A stretch of 64,000 nt of DNA. Origin: Flammeovirga sp. OC4 (lineage in GTDB: Bacteria; Bacteroidota; Bacteroidia; Cytophagales; Flammeovirgaceae). A program made the translations under genes and the position numbers. The notes beneath the pieces were generated by a model that searched no databases, was not told where the DNA came from, and saw only the letters and a program-made list of their open reading frames with translations. The DNA lies in assembly GCF_000812565.1 (NCBI RefSeq), contig NZ_JTAM01000030.1:38427-102426 (forward strand), written 5' to 3'. Position 1 is the stretch's first letter, and each line of letters starts with the position of its first letter. Positions 26,877 to 36,900 of the stretch are shown here, piece after piece.

Positions 26877-28514
26877 CTACCTTTGCAATGCGGCTTTCGA
26901 ATTCAAATACTTATTCAATAACTTTTGATCGATTTCTGACCCATCTTTGTATTGTACCCTCAAAGCTGCAAGATCTTCCTTCAATGTCTTAATTGTATCA
27001 GCATATTTCGGGTCGTCATATACGTTATTTAATTCCATTGGATCATTTTTTCTATCGTATAATTCCCACTCGTCCACATCATAGTAGAAGTGAATTAATT
27101 TGTACTCTTTTGTGATAATCGCATAATGTCTCTTTACCATATGAATAGAAGGGTATTCATAATAATGGTAATAGACAGCATCTCTATCCCACGCAGCACC
27201 ATTGTCAGTAAGTAAAGGCATAAGACTTTCTCCTTGCATATCTGTAGGCACTTGGATACCCGCTGCTTCCAAGAAGGTTTGAGCAAAATCGAGGTTTTGT
27301 ACCATTTCCTCATTCGTAATTCCTGGCTTGATTTCATTGGGCCAACGCATTAAAAGTGGTGTTTTGAAAGACTCATTGTAAGCAAAACGTTTATCAAACC
27401 AACCGTGTTCTCCTAAATAGAAACCTTGATCTGAAGTATAAACGACTAATGTATTTTCTGCTAAACCTGTCTCGTCTAAATAATCTAGTACACGACCTAC
27501 GTTTTCATCTACCGACTCAATCGTTCCAAGGTAATCTTGCATATAACGTTGGTATCTCCACTTCATCAACGCTTCTCGGTCCATAGAGGCATATTTCTTT
27601 GCAAACTCTTCATTGATGGGTCCATAACTTGCATCCCATGCTTTCTTTTGTTCCTCAGTCATACGACTTCTCTCTTTTTTGAAAGCGTCGTAATCCCAGT
27701 GAGAACCTTGTGGTATACCCAACTTTTCCATTGTTTCAGGATAAAGTTTTGAATCTCCTGCCCAGTTCATATGATCCAAAATGTTCATCTCAGCAGTATG
27801 TGCCGCTGTACCTCTACCTTTGTAATCATCGAATAACGTCTCTGGCTCAGGGAACGTTTTCTTTGTATACTCTTTATAATGTCTTTCAGCCGGCAACCAT
27901 TCTCTATGTGGTGCTTTGTGTAAGTACATCAACATAAAAGGCTTATCCTCTTTTCGTTCGTTCTTTAACCAATTCAAAGTCAGATCAGTTGTAATGTCCG
28001 TTACGTAACCTGGGTACGTTACTTTTCCTTTCTTTTTGGTAATAAAAGTAGGGTTATAATAATGGCCTTGTCCTGGTAAAATTTGGTACTCATCAAAACC
28101 TTTCGGACCATTTCCAAAGTGCAGTTTACCAAACATCGCCGTTTGATACCCTGCCTCTTGCATAATTTGAGGGAAAGTGACATTAGTGGTATCAAATGGA
28201 AAGTAATTATCTGTTTTTCCGTTGATGTGAGAGTGTTTACCTGTCAATATCACTGCTCTTGAAGGTGCACAAATAGAGTTAGTTACACAAGCATTGTCAA
28301 AGCGAATACCTTCATTGGCAATACGGTCAATGTTGGGTGTCTTGATCAATTTATCTGAATATGCACTGATGGCTTGGTAAGCATGATCATCTGACATAAT
28401 GAAAAGTATGTTCGGTCTTTTCTTTTCGGCTTGTTCCTGTTTTTGCGTTACCTGATTGGCACAACTAATACCGATAAAAGTGAAAAGTAATAATGCAATA
28501 TTTTGGTATTTCAT
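26877..28514 (-). CDS. Lipoprotein sulfatase, N-acetylglucosamine-6-sulfatase-like
   Basis: 545 aa. MKYQNIALLLFTFIGISCAN has a lipobox Cys at residue 18. ILFIMSDDHAYQAIS, maturation motif CAPSRAV (Cys 82) and MFGKLHFGNGPKGFDEY follow, then LHKAPHREW, a signature of the GlcNAc-6-O-sulfatase branch (S1_11-like), and YTSDQGFYLGEHGWFDKR. Unlike the other sulfatases it is probably surface- or membrane-tethered. It lies downstream of GH92 in the SusC-led cluster, but REP-like elements between them may separate expression. Substrate assignment is by motif resemblance. Confidence 0.93.
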   Translation of the reverse strand: MKYQNIALLLFTFIGISCANQVTQKQEQAEKKRPNILFIMSDDHAYQAISAYSDKLIKTPNIDRIANEGIRFDNACVTNSICAPSRAVILTGKHSHINGKTDNYFPFDTTNVTFPQIMQEAGYQTAMFGKLHFGNGPKGFDEYQILPGQGHYYNPTFITKKKGKVTYPGYVTDITTDLTLNWLKNERKEDKPFMLMYLHKAPHREWLPAERHYKEYTKKTFPEPETLFDDYKGRGTAAHTAEMNILDHMNWAGDSKLYPETMEKLGIPQGSHWDYDAFKKERSRMTEEQKKAWDASYGPINEEFAKKYASMDREALMKWRYQRYMQDYLGTIESVDENVGRVLDYLDETGLAENTLVVYTSDQGFYLGEHGWFDKRFAYNESFKTPLLMRWPNEIKPGITNEEMVQNLDFAQTFLEAAGIQVPTDMQGESLMPLLTDNGAAWDRDAVYYHYYEYPSIHMVKRHYAIITKEYKLIHFYYDVDEWELYDRKNDPMELNNVYDDPKYADTIKTLKEDLAALRVQYKDGSEIDQKLLNKYLNSKAALQR

Positions 28515-28584
28515 CTCTTTTAAAATTTTTTTTAGAATTGGAATTAGGCTGTTTTTTTATTAATAAGTACTAGGAAGATGTTTC

Positions 28585-28721
28585 GCGCACCATAGTTAAA
28601 ACTATGGGCAGGTGATACAACAACCTAACCAAGACAAAGTCTTGAAGGTTGAAAACGGAGTCAACACTTCAGTATTGTCGGAGTCAGTATCACCAGCCCA
28701 TGACTTCAGTCATGGTGCACG
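28585..28721. repeat. Pair of facing REP-like palindromes (BIME-like)
   Basis: A unit at 28585-28617 (CCATAGTTAAAACTATGG hairpin then GCAGGTGATA) faces an inverted unit at 28688-28721 (TATCACCAGCCC then CCATGACTTCAGTCATGG). Between them are two more small hairpins (AAGACAAAGTCTT and CAACACTTCAGTATTG). The whole can fold as a closed multi-arm structure. It fills the gap between GH92 and the sulfatase. Confidence 0.75.
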
Positions 28722-28761
28722 ATATTTTGTCCCTTTTCTTCTTCCCTAGCACATATCTCTT

Positions 28762-31050
28762 TTACATAAAAATATTCTCAAGAACAGGCTCATCGGTCAT
28801 TGTCACTTCCAATGTTTTGCCTTCTATAATATCACTATGGTCAATAAATGGTTTCTTCAAATCTACACCATCCAAAGTGATTTTCTTGATATATTTATTC
28901 TCAATGCTATTATTAATTGTTTTTACAGTAAATGTTTTACCATTTTCCAATTGAATACTCACATCATCAAAAATCGGACGACCAATCGCATAGGTTGTTT
29001 CACTTGGACAAACTGGATAAAAACCAATACTGCTTAAGATATACCAAGCTGACATTTGACCACAATCTTCATTACCAATAATACCTTCTGGAGTGGCAGA
29101 GTAATGATTTTGTAAAAGATAATCCGCCATATATTGCGTTTTGTGAGGTACATTAATGTAGTTGTACATATAAGCAATATGGTGACTTGGCTCGTTGCCG
29201 TGTGCATATTGACCTACCATACCCGTTATATCTGCACTTGCATGCTCGCCTGACAATTGTGAACTTGTTGTAAATAAAGAATCCAATTTCTCTTCAAAAT
29301 GAGAAGGTCCTCCCAACAGGGTCTTCAAACCATCAACATCATGTGGTACAAACCAGCTCCATTGATAAGCATTCCCTTCTGTATAGTCGTCTTTTCTATG
29401 CTGACTGAACCTTGGATCAAAAGGCTCTCTCCATCCCCCTGTACTTAATTTTCCTCTCATAAAGCCTGTCTCTGTATCAAAATACTGAGTGTATCTTTTT
29501 GATCGTTCCATATACTTCTTATGAATGTCCATTTTCCCTAACTCCTTCGCCATTACAGCAATGCAGTAGTCATTGTAAGCATATTCCAAGGCTTTTGAAA
29601 CCGATTCATTTTCTTTATCTGCAGGAATATAACCTAAGGTTTGATTATAGTATTTCCCCATGGGCATCATCTTCTCTTTTACCACTGGATCATAATGTAC
29701 AAATTTCTTTTCTTCATTGTACTTACTAGCTTCCAACATGGCTTGGAAAGCTTTTTCAACATCAAAATCTCTAGCTCCCTTCATGTATGCATCTACAATG
29801 ACAGGGATGGAATGATAACCAATCATGGTTCCGGTATAATTCCCCATCAGCTCCCATTTCGGAAGTAACCCTCCTTCATCATATTTCTTCAATAGTGAAC
29901 GAATATAGCCTTCATTTTGTGTAGGTTGAATGATTGTCATCAAAGGGTGAAATGCTCTGAAAGTATCCCACAAAGAGAAGACAGTATACGCTGTATTTTG
30001 TTCGTCTTTCTTAATTTTCTGATCGATGGTTCTGTATCTTCCATCTACGTCAGAAAAAGTCATAGGAGCAATGAAGGCATGGTACATAGATGAATAGAAA
30101 ATTTTCATATGTTCCTCATCTTTACCATTTGCATCAATCAATGCTATTTTATCTGACCACTGTCCTTCTGCCTCCGTTTTCACTTGATTGAAATCCCAAT
30201 GATCTACCTCTTTCTCTAAGTTATTTTTAGCACCAATAATATCTACACTACTGATTCCAACTTTTACTTTTACTTGCTCCGCCTCTTCAGTTTCAAACTG
30301 CAAAACCACCTTGCCATGTTTTCCTGAGTAATGCTTTCCTTCTACTGTTTTCTGGTCACCATAAATCGTATGTTTGAATGGTTTATTGAATTTAGCATAG
30401 AAAAAAACATGTTGCTTTCTCGCCCAACCTTTCGAACTTTTCACCCCAACAATCTCCGTATCACTCAATACTTCAATGGTATTTTCAAGAATCTTATTAT
30501 TGGCAATTCCTGTTGTAAGGTCTAAAATCATCCCTGCCTGCTCTGTTTCAGGGTAAGTATATTGATGAAAACCGACTCTTGTAGAAGCCGTTAATTCAGC
30601 CTTGATATTATAATCTTTTAGGTTTACAGAATAATACCCTGGAGTGGCTGTCTCGCTATTATGATCAAAACGAGAACGGTATCCCTCATCTGGGTTTTCT
30701 GAAGAGCCGTAACTTGTCTTTGGTTCACCTGTAAAAGGCATGATCAACACATCGCCCAAATCTCCAATACCCGTTCCTGAAAGGTGCGTATGTGAAAAAC
30801 CTATGATCGATGAATCCGAATGATGATAGCCTCCACAAGCATCCCATCCGATAAATCGTGTATCTGGACTCAATTGCACCATACCATTAGGTGTAGTCGC
30901 TCCAGGAAACGTATGACCATGATAACCTGTCCCTACAAACGGATCTACATAAGAGAGTTTATCCGAAAGCTCTTGTTGCTTATCTCCTGTATCGTACTTT
31001 TTACAGCCAATAAGGAGCATGGCAATTACTAAATAATTTGTGAATTTCAT
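28762..31050 (-). CDS. GH92 family exo-alpha-mannosidase, lipoprotein
   Basis: 762 aa; MKFTNYLVIAMLLIGC is a lipoprotein signal. GH92 hallmarks run from LSYVDPFVGTGYHGHTFPGA and MVQLSPDTR near the N-terminus through SHTHLSGTGIGD, LWDTFRAFHPL and EGNAYQWSW, to NEDCGQMSAWYILSSIGFYPV near the C-terminus. The length is usual for the family. GH92 enzymes are calcium-dependent, inverting exo-mannosidases on alpha-1,2/1,3/1,4/1,6-mannosides, often of N-glycans or mannans. It follows the GH99-like gene with a hairpin in the 65-bp gap, and belongs to the SusC/D transcription unit. Confidence 0.97.
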   Translation of the reverse strand: MKFTNYLVIAMLLIGCKKYDTGDKQQELSDKLSYVDPFVGTGYHGHTFPGATTPNGMVQLSPDTRFIGWDACGGYHHSDSSIIGFSHTHLSGTGIGDLGDVLIMPFTGEPKTSYGSSENPDEGYRSRFDHNSETATPGYYSVNLKDYNIKAELTASTRVGFHQYTYPETEQAGMILDLTTGIANNKILENTIEVLSDTEIVGVKSSKGWARKQHVFFYAKFNKPFKHTIYGDQKTVEGKHYSGKHGKVVLQFETEEAEQVKVKVGISSVDIIGAKNNLEKEVDHWDFNQVKTEAEGQWSDKIALIDANGKDEEHMKIFYSSMYHAFIAPMTFSDVDGRYRTIDQKIKKDEQNTAYTVFSLWDTFRAFHPLMTIIQPTQNEGYIRSLLKKYDEGGLLPKWELMGNYTGTMIGYHSIPVIVDAYMKGARDFDVEKAFQAMLEASKYNEEKKFVHYDPVVKEKMMPMGKYYNQTLGYIPADKENESVSKALEYAYNDYCIAVMAKELGKMDIHKKYMERSKRYTQYFDTETGFMRGKLSTGGWREPFDPRFSQHRKDDYTEGNAYQWSWFVPHDVDGLKTLLGGPSHFEEKLDSLFTTSSQLSGEHASADITGMVGQYAHGNEPSHHIAYMYNYINVPHKTQYMADYLLQNHYSATPEGIIGNEDCGQMSAWYILSSIGFYPVCPSETTYAIGRPIFDDVSIQLENGKTFTVKTINNSIENKYIKKITLDGVDLKKPFIDHSDIIEGKTLEVTMTDEPVLENIFM

Positions 31051-31070
31051 TATTGTATCTGTGTATTGGA

Positions 31071-31101
31071 AGCAGGCCTGTCGTCACTTTGCAGACCTGC
31101 T
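31071..31101. other. Intercistronic hairpin between the GH99-like and GH92 genes
   Basis: AGCAGGCCTG (31071) pairs with CAGACCTGCT (31092-31101), one mismatch. On the coding (minus) strand it is not followed by a T run, so processing or partial attenuation is more likely than full termination. Confidence 0.5.
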
Positions 31102-31115
31102 CGCTTAAAAAATTT

Positions 31116-32177
31116 TTAATTGACTTTAGTTTGCTGTCTTAGAATATCTAAAGTAGACGTTCCATAACTTTCAGCCGGCTCCAATTGAGTATCATCCTCC
31201 CAATCATTGAAAGAGTTGACGATCATCAATCTTGATGCACCAATGTTCTTTTTGGCTACATTCAACACATCTTTAAACCTTTGCTCATCCCTTACATGTC
31301 TGTAAGAAGTACTTTCTGGCTTCGCTATCAGAGGGTTGAAGGAAGGCGCTACTGTTGGTACCCATTCCACACCGCCAACACTGTTCATATAATACTCTTT
31401 GCTGTAGTCCCAGTGTAAATCAAGGTACTGTGGAAAAGAAGAATATCGGTCGTAATAGTTGTCATTGAACATGGTAGTGAAAGATACAGCATCTAAAGCA
31501 TTTTCATAAAACATCTCAAAACGTGCCGGTGGTACCCATCCGTTTCCTTGTTCACCGAGTAAATAGAGTTCGTAACCTTCAGCACTCATGGCTTCTCTGA
31601 TCTGACGGTACACTTCCTGTAAGTCATTACAATGAAAATTGTGTGCTCCAATAATACTTACAAAATATTTATCGTCGATTTTCTGATAATTAGGATCTTC
31701 AAAGAAAGGAATCATACCTTTAAAAATAGTGATCAGATCTTCCACTCTTCCTTGATCTTCTAACGTATTATCCGCTTCCAAATCAAAGGGACCTACATTT
31801 AGACGAAGTGAGAATTTCATAGTCCCTTCGGCGTTATTCGCTTGAAAAGCTTCTATCATAGAAATATCTTGGGAGTTGCCTGCTTCTCTGAAACTAAACA
31901 TGAAAAAATCTACACCACCTGCAGCCCCCCATTCGACATGCTGCTTCATCGCTTCTGCATTTCCAATTTCATATTCTCCGGCCAAAGGCACTTCTTCTTG
32001 ATTATAACCCCATTTATTGGCTAGGTATAAAGCCCCTACCAAATAATCTTGTGTCACTGGAATTTCCTGTATTTCAGCACTTATTGGATGTTCTTCTATT
32101 GTTTCATTCTCAGGCTCGCATGATAAGGCAAAGAAGGCCATCAAGCAGATCATTGTTATTTTTAATCTATTTTTCAT
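31116..32177 (-). CDS. GH99/WbsX-like lipoprotein, probable endo-acting mannan hydrolase
   Basis: The start is placed at ATG 32177 because MKNRLKITMICLMAFFALSC then gives a lipobox and the gene begins 13 bp after the SusD stop. Longer frames would overlap SusD. The body (YLVGALYLANKWG, VEWGAAGGVDFFMFSFRE, IVNSFNDWEDDTQLEPA..YGT) matches the WbsX/GH99-like barrel seen in Bacteroidota PULs; the last motif is the most conserved. GH99 members are endo-alpha-mannosidases or mannanases with a retaining mechanism. Position directly behind SusD suggests the surface enzyme that cuts the chain before import. Exact bond is not known. Confidence 0.8.
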   Translation of the reverse strand: MKNRLKITMICLMAFFALSCEPENETIEEHPISAEIQEIPVTQDYLVGALYLANKWGYNQEEVPLAGEYEIGNAEAMKQHVEWGAAGGVDFFMFSFREAGNSQDISMIEAFQANNAEGTMKFSLRLNVGPFDLEADNTLEDQGRVEDLITIFKGMIPFFEDPNYQKIDDKYFVSIIGAHNFHCNDLQEVYRQIREAMSAEGYELYLLGEQGNGWVPPARFEMFYENALDAVSFTTMFNDNYYDRYSSFPQYLDLHWDYSKEYYMNSVGGVEWVPTVAPSFNPLIAKPESTSYRHVRDEQRFKDVLNVAKKNIGASRLMIVNSFNDWEDDTQLEPAESYGTSTLDILRQQTKVN

Positions 32178-32190
32178 CTCATTCGATCTT

Positions 32191-33912
32191 TTAGAATTCA
32201 TCAATAATTTTAAAATCAACTCCTGCAGCTTCGTACTCTTCAAGGGTAGTACCGTAATAGTATTTCACTACATCTTGATTCATGATCGGCTGTAAACTTC
32301 CCCAATCTTTATAGCTTTTCGGTACCGACAGCTTCAATCTTGTATTTAAGAAATCCGAACCTTCTAAATACGCTACACCTTGGTTATATCCATTGGTATT
32401 TAATCTTGCTTCTTTGAAGGGATACATAATACGTTCTGGCATATTAGTGGCCTGTCCGACTCCATTTTGATCTGAGTTGAAATGAGGTGGTATATCAAAA
32501 ATATCTCTTGTTCTTCTGATAAGACACCAACCATCAAACCCTTGGAAAAAGCCTGCAATCCAACGTTGAACAATGACTTGCTGAATAGGGCCATGTGAGA
32601 TTTGGGCTTTTACAATGCTTCTGTAATCTCTTACGCCTTCAGAAGTTGTTCCCCACTTCACGCCGTCATTTTCTAAATAAGCATTTACTTTTTCAGTGAT
32701 ATCATGTTGTGCAAAAGAGGCTCTAATTCCTTCGTTATAATAAGCTTCCGCTGATCCAGCTCCACCCCAGTGTAATAGTTTTGCTTCTGCTTTTAAGAAA
32801 CAAGCTTCGGCATACCCTATGATTGTTGCTTCATAATCTTGAGCGTAATAACGCTCTGCAATATCAGAATAGCTATCATCACCTAAACCACTGTAAGGGT
32901 TTTGTTGGTCGGTCAATCCCCAATTATCGTGAGGAGTAGTTGACTTTGGCTTACTTACATATGGAGCAGCATATTCAATCACTACTTTACCGTTTTCTTT
33001 ATTGGTTAAAGTATCTCTGATGATATAATCCAATTTTGGTTTTTCAGCATACACTTCTATTCTTGGGTCTTTCAAGTCTCTAAGTTGTGTATGAAAAACG
33101 TGCCCGAAACGTTGTAATTGACTGCTACTATTTTGATGTCTGAACTCACGGTAGAAGTAGTTCCAGTTTTCCTCCAACGTACCCCATGCGGCAGTCACGG
33201 CTTCAGATTCACTACCAATGATATCCGCTTCTCTTTCCATTGCCAAACGACCGTAATCTGTAATGTTAGTTCCCATATTTTGATAACGGATCGCTAATTT
33301 CAATGACAACGTATTGGCAAATTTTTTCCACTTTTCTTTATCACCTTGAAAGATCGGTTCATCCATGGTATCCACTGCTGTATCCATAGCTACATAAGTA
33401 TCCGAAAGAGTTTTAAGAATATCTTCCAATACTTGTTCTTCACTATCAAATCCGATTGTCAAACGCTGTTGCCATGCTTCTGAATAAGGCATTGGCCCCC
33501 AAGTTCCTAAAATCACTGAAGACAGATAACACTTCCATATTTTAGCCATTCCAACCTGATTGGTGTATTTTTCATTATCTCCATACGTATCAATGATGGA
33601 CTGTAAATCCATGATCAAGTTGGTATAAAAATCTTCCCACCAGCCTGACCCCAACGGATCTGAAAACCAATACGTATTGTAAGGTCCTCCACCAGCAGAA
33701 GTATAATGAGAATACTGCAGATACATTTTGTTGGCAGGATCACCTTTTACCAAGTCCAATGATTTTTTAACCACACCTGGAAATAAGACGTTAGGTGTTG
33801 CCGTTTCAAACTCGTGAGGATTTACATTCAGTTCCTCAAAATCCTGCGTACAACCCAATGACCCCCATAGAATTGCACTTGTAATAATGATATTGATATA
33901 TTTCTTTAACAT
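32191..33912 (-). CDS. SusD/RagB-like glycan-binding lipoprotein
   Basis: 573 aa with lipoprotein signal ending LWGSLGC. The N-terminal FEELNVNPHEF and the following TPR-like helices (MAKIWKCYLSSVILGTWGPMPYSEA, KWKKFANTLSLKLAIRYQN) are typical of the SusD-like group 2. YYNEGIRASF and RWIAGFFQGFDGW lie in the glycan-facing half. It is translated 10 bp after SusC, the invariant PUL order. Together they capture and import oligosaccharides across the outer membrane. Confidence 0.95.
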   Translation of the reverse strand: MLKKYINIIITSAILWGSLGCTQDFEELNVNPHEFETATPNVLFPGVVKKSLDLVKGDPANKMYLQYSHYTSAGGGPYNTYWFSDPLGSGWWEDFYTNLIMDLQSIIDTYGDNEKYTNQVGMAKIWKCYLSSVILGTWGPMPYSEAWQQRLTIGFDSEEQVLEDILKTLSDTYVAMDTAVDTMDEPIFQGDKEKWKKFANTLSLKLAIRYQNMGTNITDYGRLAMEREADIIGSESEAVTAAWGTLEENWNYFYREFRHQNSSSQLQRFGHVFHTQLRDLKDPRIEVYAEKPKLDYIIRDTLTNKENGKVVIEYAAPYVSKPKSTTPHDNWGLTDQQNPYSGLGDDSYSDIAERYYAQDYEATIIGYAEACFLKAEAKLLHWGGAGSAEAYYNEGIRASFAQHDITEKVNAYLENDGVKWGTTSEGVRDYRSIVKAQISHGPIQQVIVQRWIAGFFQGFDGWCLIRRTRDIFDIPPHFNSDQNGVGQATNMPERIMYPFKEARLNTNGYNQGVAYLEGSDFLNTRLKLSVPKSYKDWGSLQPIMNQDVVKYYYGTTLEEYEAAGVDFKIIDEF

Positions 33913-33922
33913 GCTCTTCTAA

Positions 33923-36900
33923 TTAAAATGATACTCTAAAATCAAAACCTAATGATGATGTAGGCGGCAATGAACCATTTTCAATACCCTGCCCGTTGCC
34001 TGAATAAGAAGTAGCTTCAGGATCTAAACCATGCGGTGTATTTTGATAGATAATCCATAAGTTTCTACCTACTACAGAGATCTTTGCAGTTTGAAGACCT
34101 ATTTTCCTGATCAACTTTCTAGGAATGTTATAGCCAATGGCTACCTGTCTTAATTTGACATAAGTTGCATCATAAGTATTAAATTCTTTAGCATTAGAAG
34201 TTCCCGTTTGGAAGAAGTTTTGAGGCGAAATATAGGTTGTATTCTTACCTACTACTTCCCATTCTCCCGTTTCAGGGTTTTGAACTGCCTCATAAGCATC
34301 TAACAAAATACCTTTGTTTCTCTCACTATCACCGTATTCGTTGTCATATAATCCATCTCCATTTCTTTCACTGGCATTTTCTCCCAACACAATACTACTA
34401 AACCAGTAGTCATCTCTACCTTCCACTGTATTGGCAGTATTTCCCCATGTTTCTGCTTTCGATCTTGATACACTATAAAGGTCACCTCCCATTTTTATAT
34501 CAATCAAGAAGCTAATATCAAAATTCTTAATGCTGAAAGAGTTGTTGACAGAGGCTAACCAATCGGGTTGTGCGTTACCTAATACCTGATTTGGATTGGC
34601 AATTGGAATACCATCTGAGCTCACCAATTTTCTACCTTCATCATCCGTCAACCATTTTTCACCTCTAATCACTCCAAACGGTTGGCCTACTTCAGCACTA
34701 ATTGCTACTGTAGAATAACCTCGGTATTCTATTCGATCGAGTTCGGCACCTGTCAGCGGATCACTGAACAATGAGTTGACCATCGAATTATTTTTCGACC
34801 AGTTCATTAGCATATTCCATTGGAAATTGTTGGTTTGAACTGGCGTTACTCCTAATGTAAGTTCTATACCTCGGTTTTGAATTTCTCCTGCATTAATCAT
34901 TTTTGTTTGATAACCTGCCCCACTTGGCAAGTCAATTCGAATGATCTGATCGTAAGTTCTATTATCATAATAAGTGGCATCCAAGCTGATTCTATTCTGG
35001 AAGAATTTTAATTCTGCTCCTACTTCCCATGAATTGGTCGTTTCAGGTTTTAAGTCCGGATTTCTCAACATCGATTGATTCGAGACCCAAGCATAACCAT
35101 TATAATTTCCACCATAACTGAAGGTATTATTCAACTCATTGAATCCTGTATCGTTACCCACTTGAGCAATTGATCCTCTAATCTTACCAAATGACAATAC
35201 ATCATCTGACATGCCCGGTAGGTTAGTGAATACAAAGGAAGTACCCACGCTAGGATAGAAGTAAGAATTGTTTTTGGCTGGCAAGGCTGAACTCCAGTCA
35301 TTTCTTGCCGAAAGGTCTAAATAAAGAATGTTATTATACCCTACTGAGGCCGTTGCAAAAACAGAGTTAATACGCTTGTTGTCTACACCTTGCGTTACAA
35401 CTGGAAGTGTGGCGGCATTGGATGCACTCGCTACTTCTGGAACGATTAAACTATTGATTACTGTTTCATCAAAATTGATGCTTTTATCAAATCTACTTGC
35501 TCCTGCCGTAGCGAATATATCAAACTTTCCTGCTGTCTTTTTATAATTGATAAACCCTTCGTAGTTCCATACTTGGGTATTTCTATTGAACATTGAATAC
35601 CTTCCATCAGGATCTAAAGCCGAACCCATATTGCTAAATGAATAACCATTTCTCATTCTGATATCTCCACCCACTCTCACTCTCACATCAAGGTCTTTGC
35701 TAATTTTTGATTTTAAGGTCATCATTGGAATAAAACGTTCCTGCGTGTCCTCGTTTTTATTTTCATTGAGTGACCAGTACGGGTTGAAGAAATCTTCCAC
35801 TTGCCCCACTTCTGTTCCATCCTCATTTTTCCATGGCGAAAGCTCTTCCAACTTCACATTTCTGTGCATATAAATAAAAGAGTTGTAAGGGTTCTTATCA
35901 CTACCGTTCTTTTGCATACGGTTAGTCGTTTGCTCAGACATGTAGGTTACCTTTACATCTGCCTCCAAGAATTTCTTAAATTGACGAGTGGTTCTCACGT
36001 TGAAAGTATTTCTAACTTGTAGGTTAGAGCCTTCCAAAATATCAGTCGCATCCATATTGGTATAGGAGATATAAAGCGATCCCTTCTCTCCTTTCTTTTG
36101 TAATACCAAACTGTTGGTGATGTTTCTACCTCTTGTGAAAAAGTCTTTGATATTGTTGGGCTGAGCATCATACGTTCCCACTTCTCCATTATAACTCAAC
36201 ACCTCTTGTCCGACCATCGGTGCACCCCAAGATCTTCTGAAGTTATATAAATCAGGTAAGCCCGTCACGGGGTTAAAGTGGTTTTGAGAAGATCCTACTC
36301 TTGTATTACTTCCTGCTCCATATACATTTTGAAAGTCGGGGAATTGCGTAATTTCTCTGATCTGATAATTCAAACCGTATGAAACACCCCATCGGTTTCC
36401 TTTTGCAGAACTCTTTTTTGTTGTGATCATGATCACACCATTAGCGGCTCTTGAACCATAAAGTGCAGCGGCATTCGCTCCCTTTAAAACCTGCACGTCT
36501 GCGATGTCTTCAGGATTAATAAAACTGATGCCTCCACCGTAATCCAAGTTTTCGGATTCACCCGAAAGTGACACCCCTGTATCACCGCCTTCACTGTCAA
36601 TTGGCACACCGTCCACTACGTATAAAGGTTGGTTATCTTTGGTCAAAGAAGTTGCACCACGAATCACCACTCTGCTTGTACCTGTAGGCGAATCCGCTCC
36701 AGTGATCTGTACACCTGCCACTCTACCCGCTAAGCCCGTAATAAAATCCGCTTGCTTTACTTCAGTGAGTGACTCTCCCTCTACGCCTTGAGTAGCATAG
36801 CTCAAACTCTCCTTTTCACGGCTGATGCCTAATGCTGTCACCACCACTTCTTTTAAGTGCTCTACTTCTGTTTCGAGTGCAACATCAAGCGTTACCTGAT

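Noticed and set aside
32178..32243. Extended N-terminus of the GH99-like lipoprotein
   Set aside because: It would overlap the SusD gene and spoil the lipoprotein signal; ATG 32177 is well placed.
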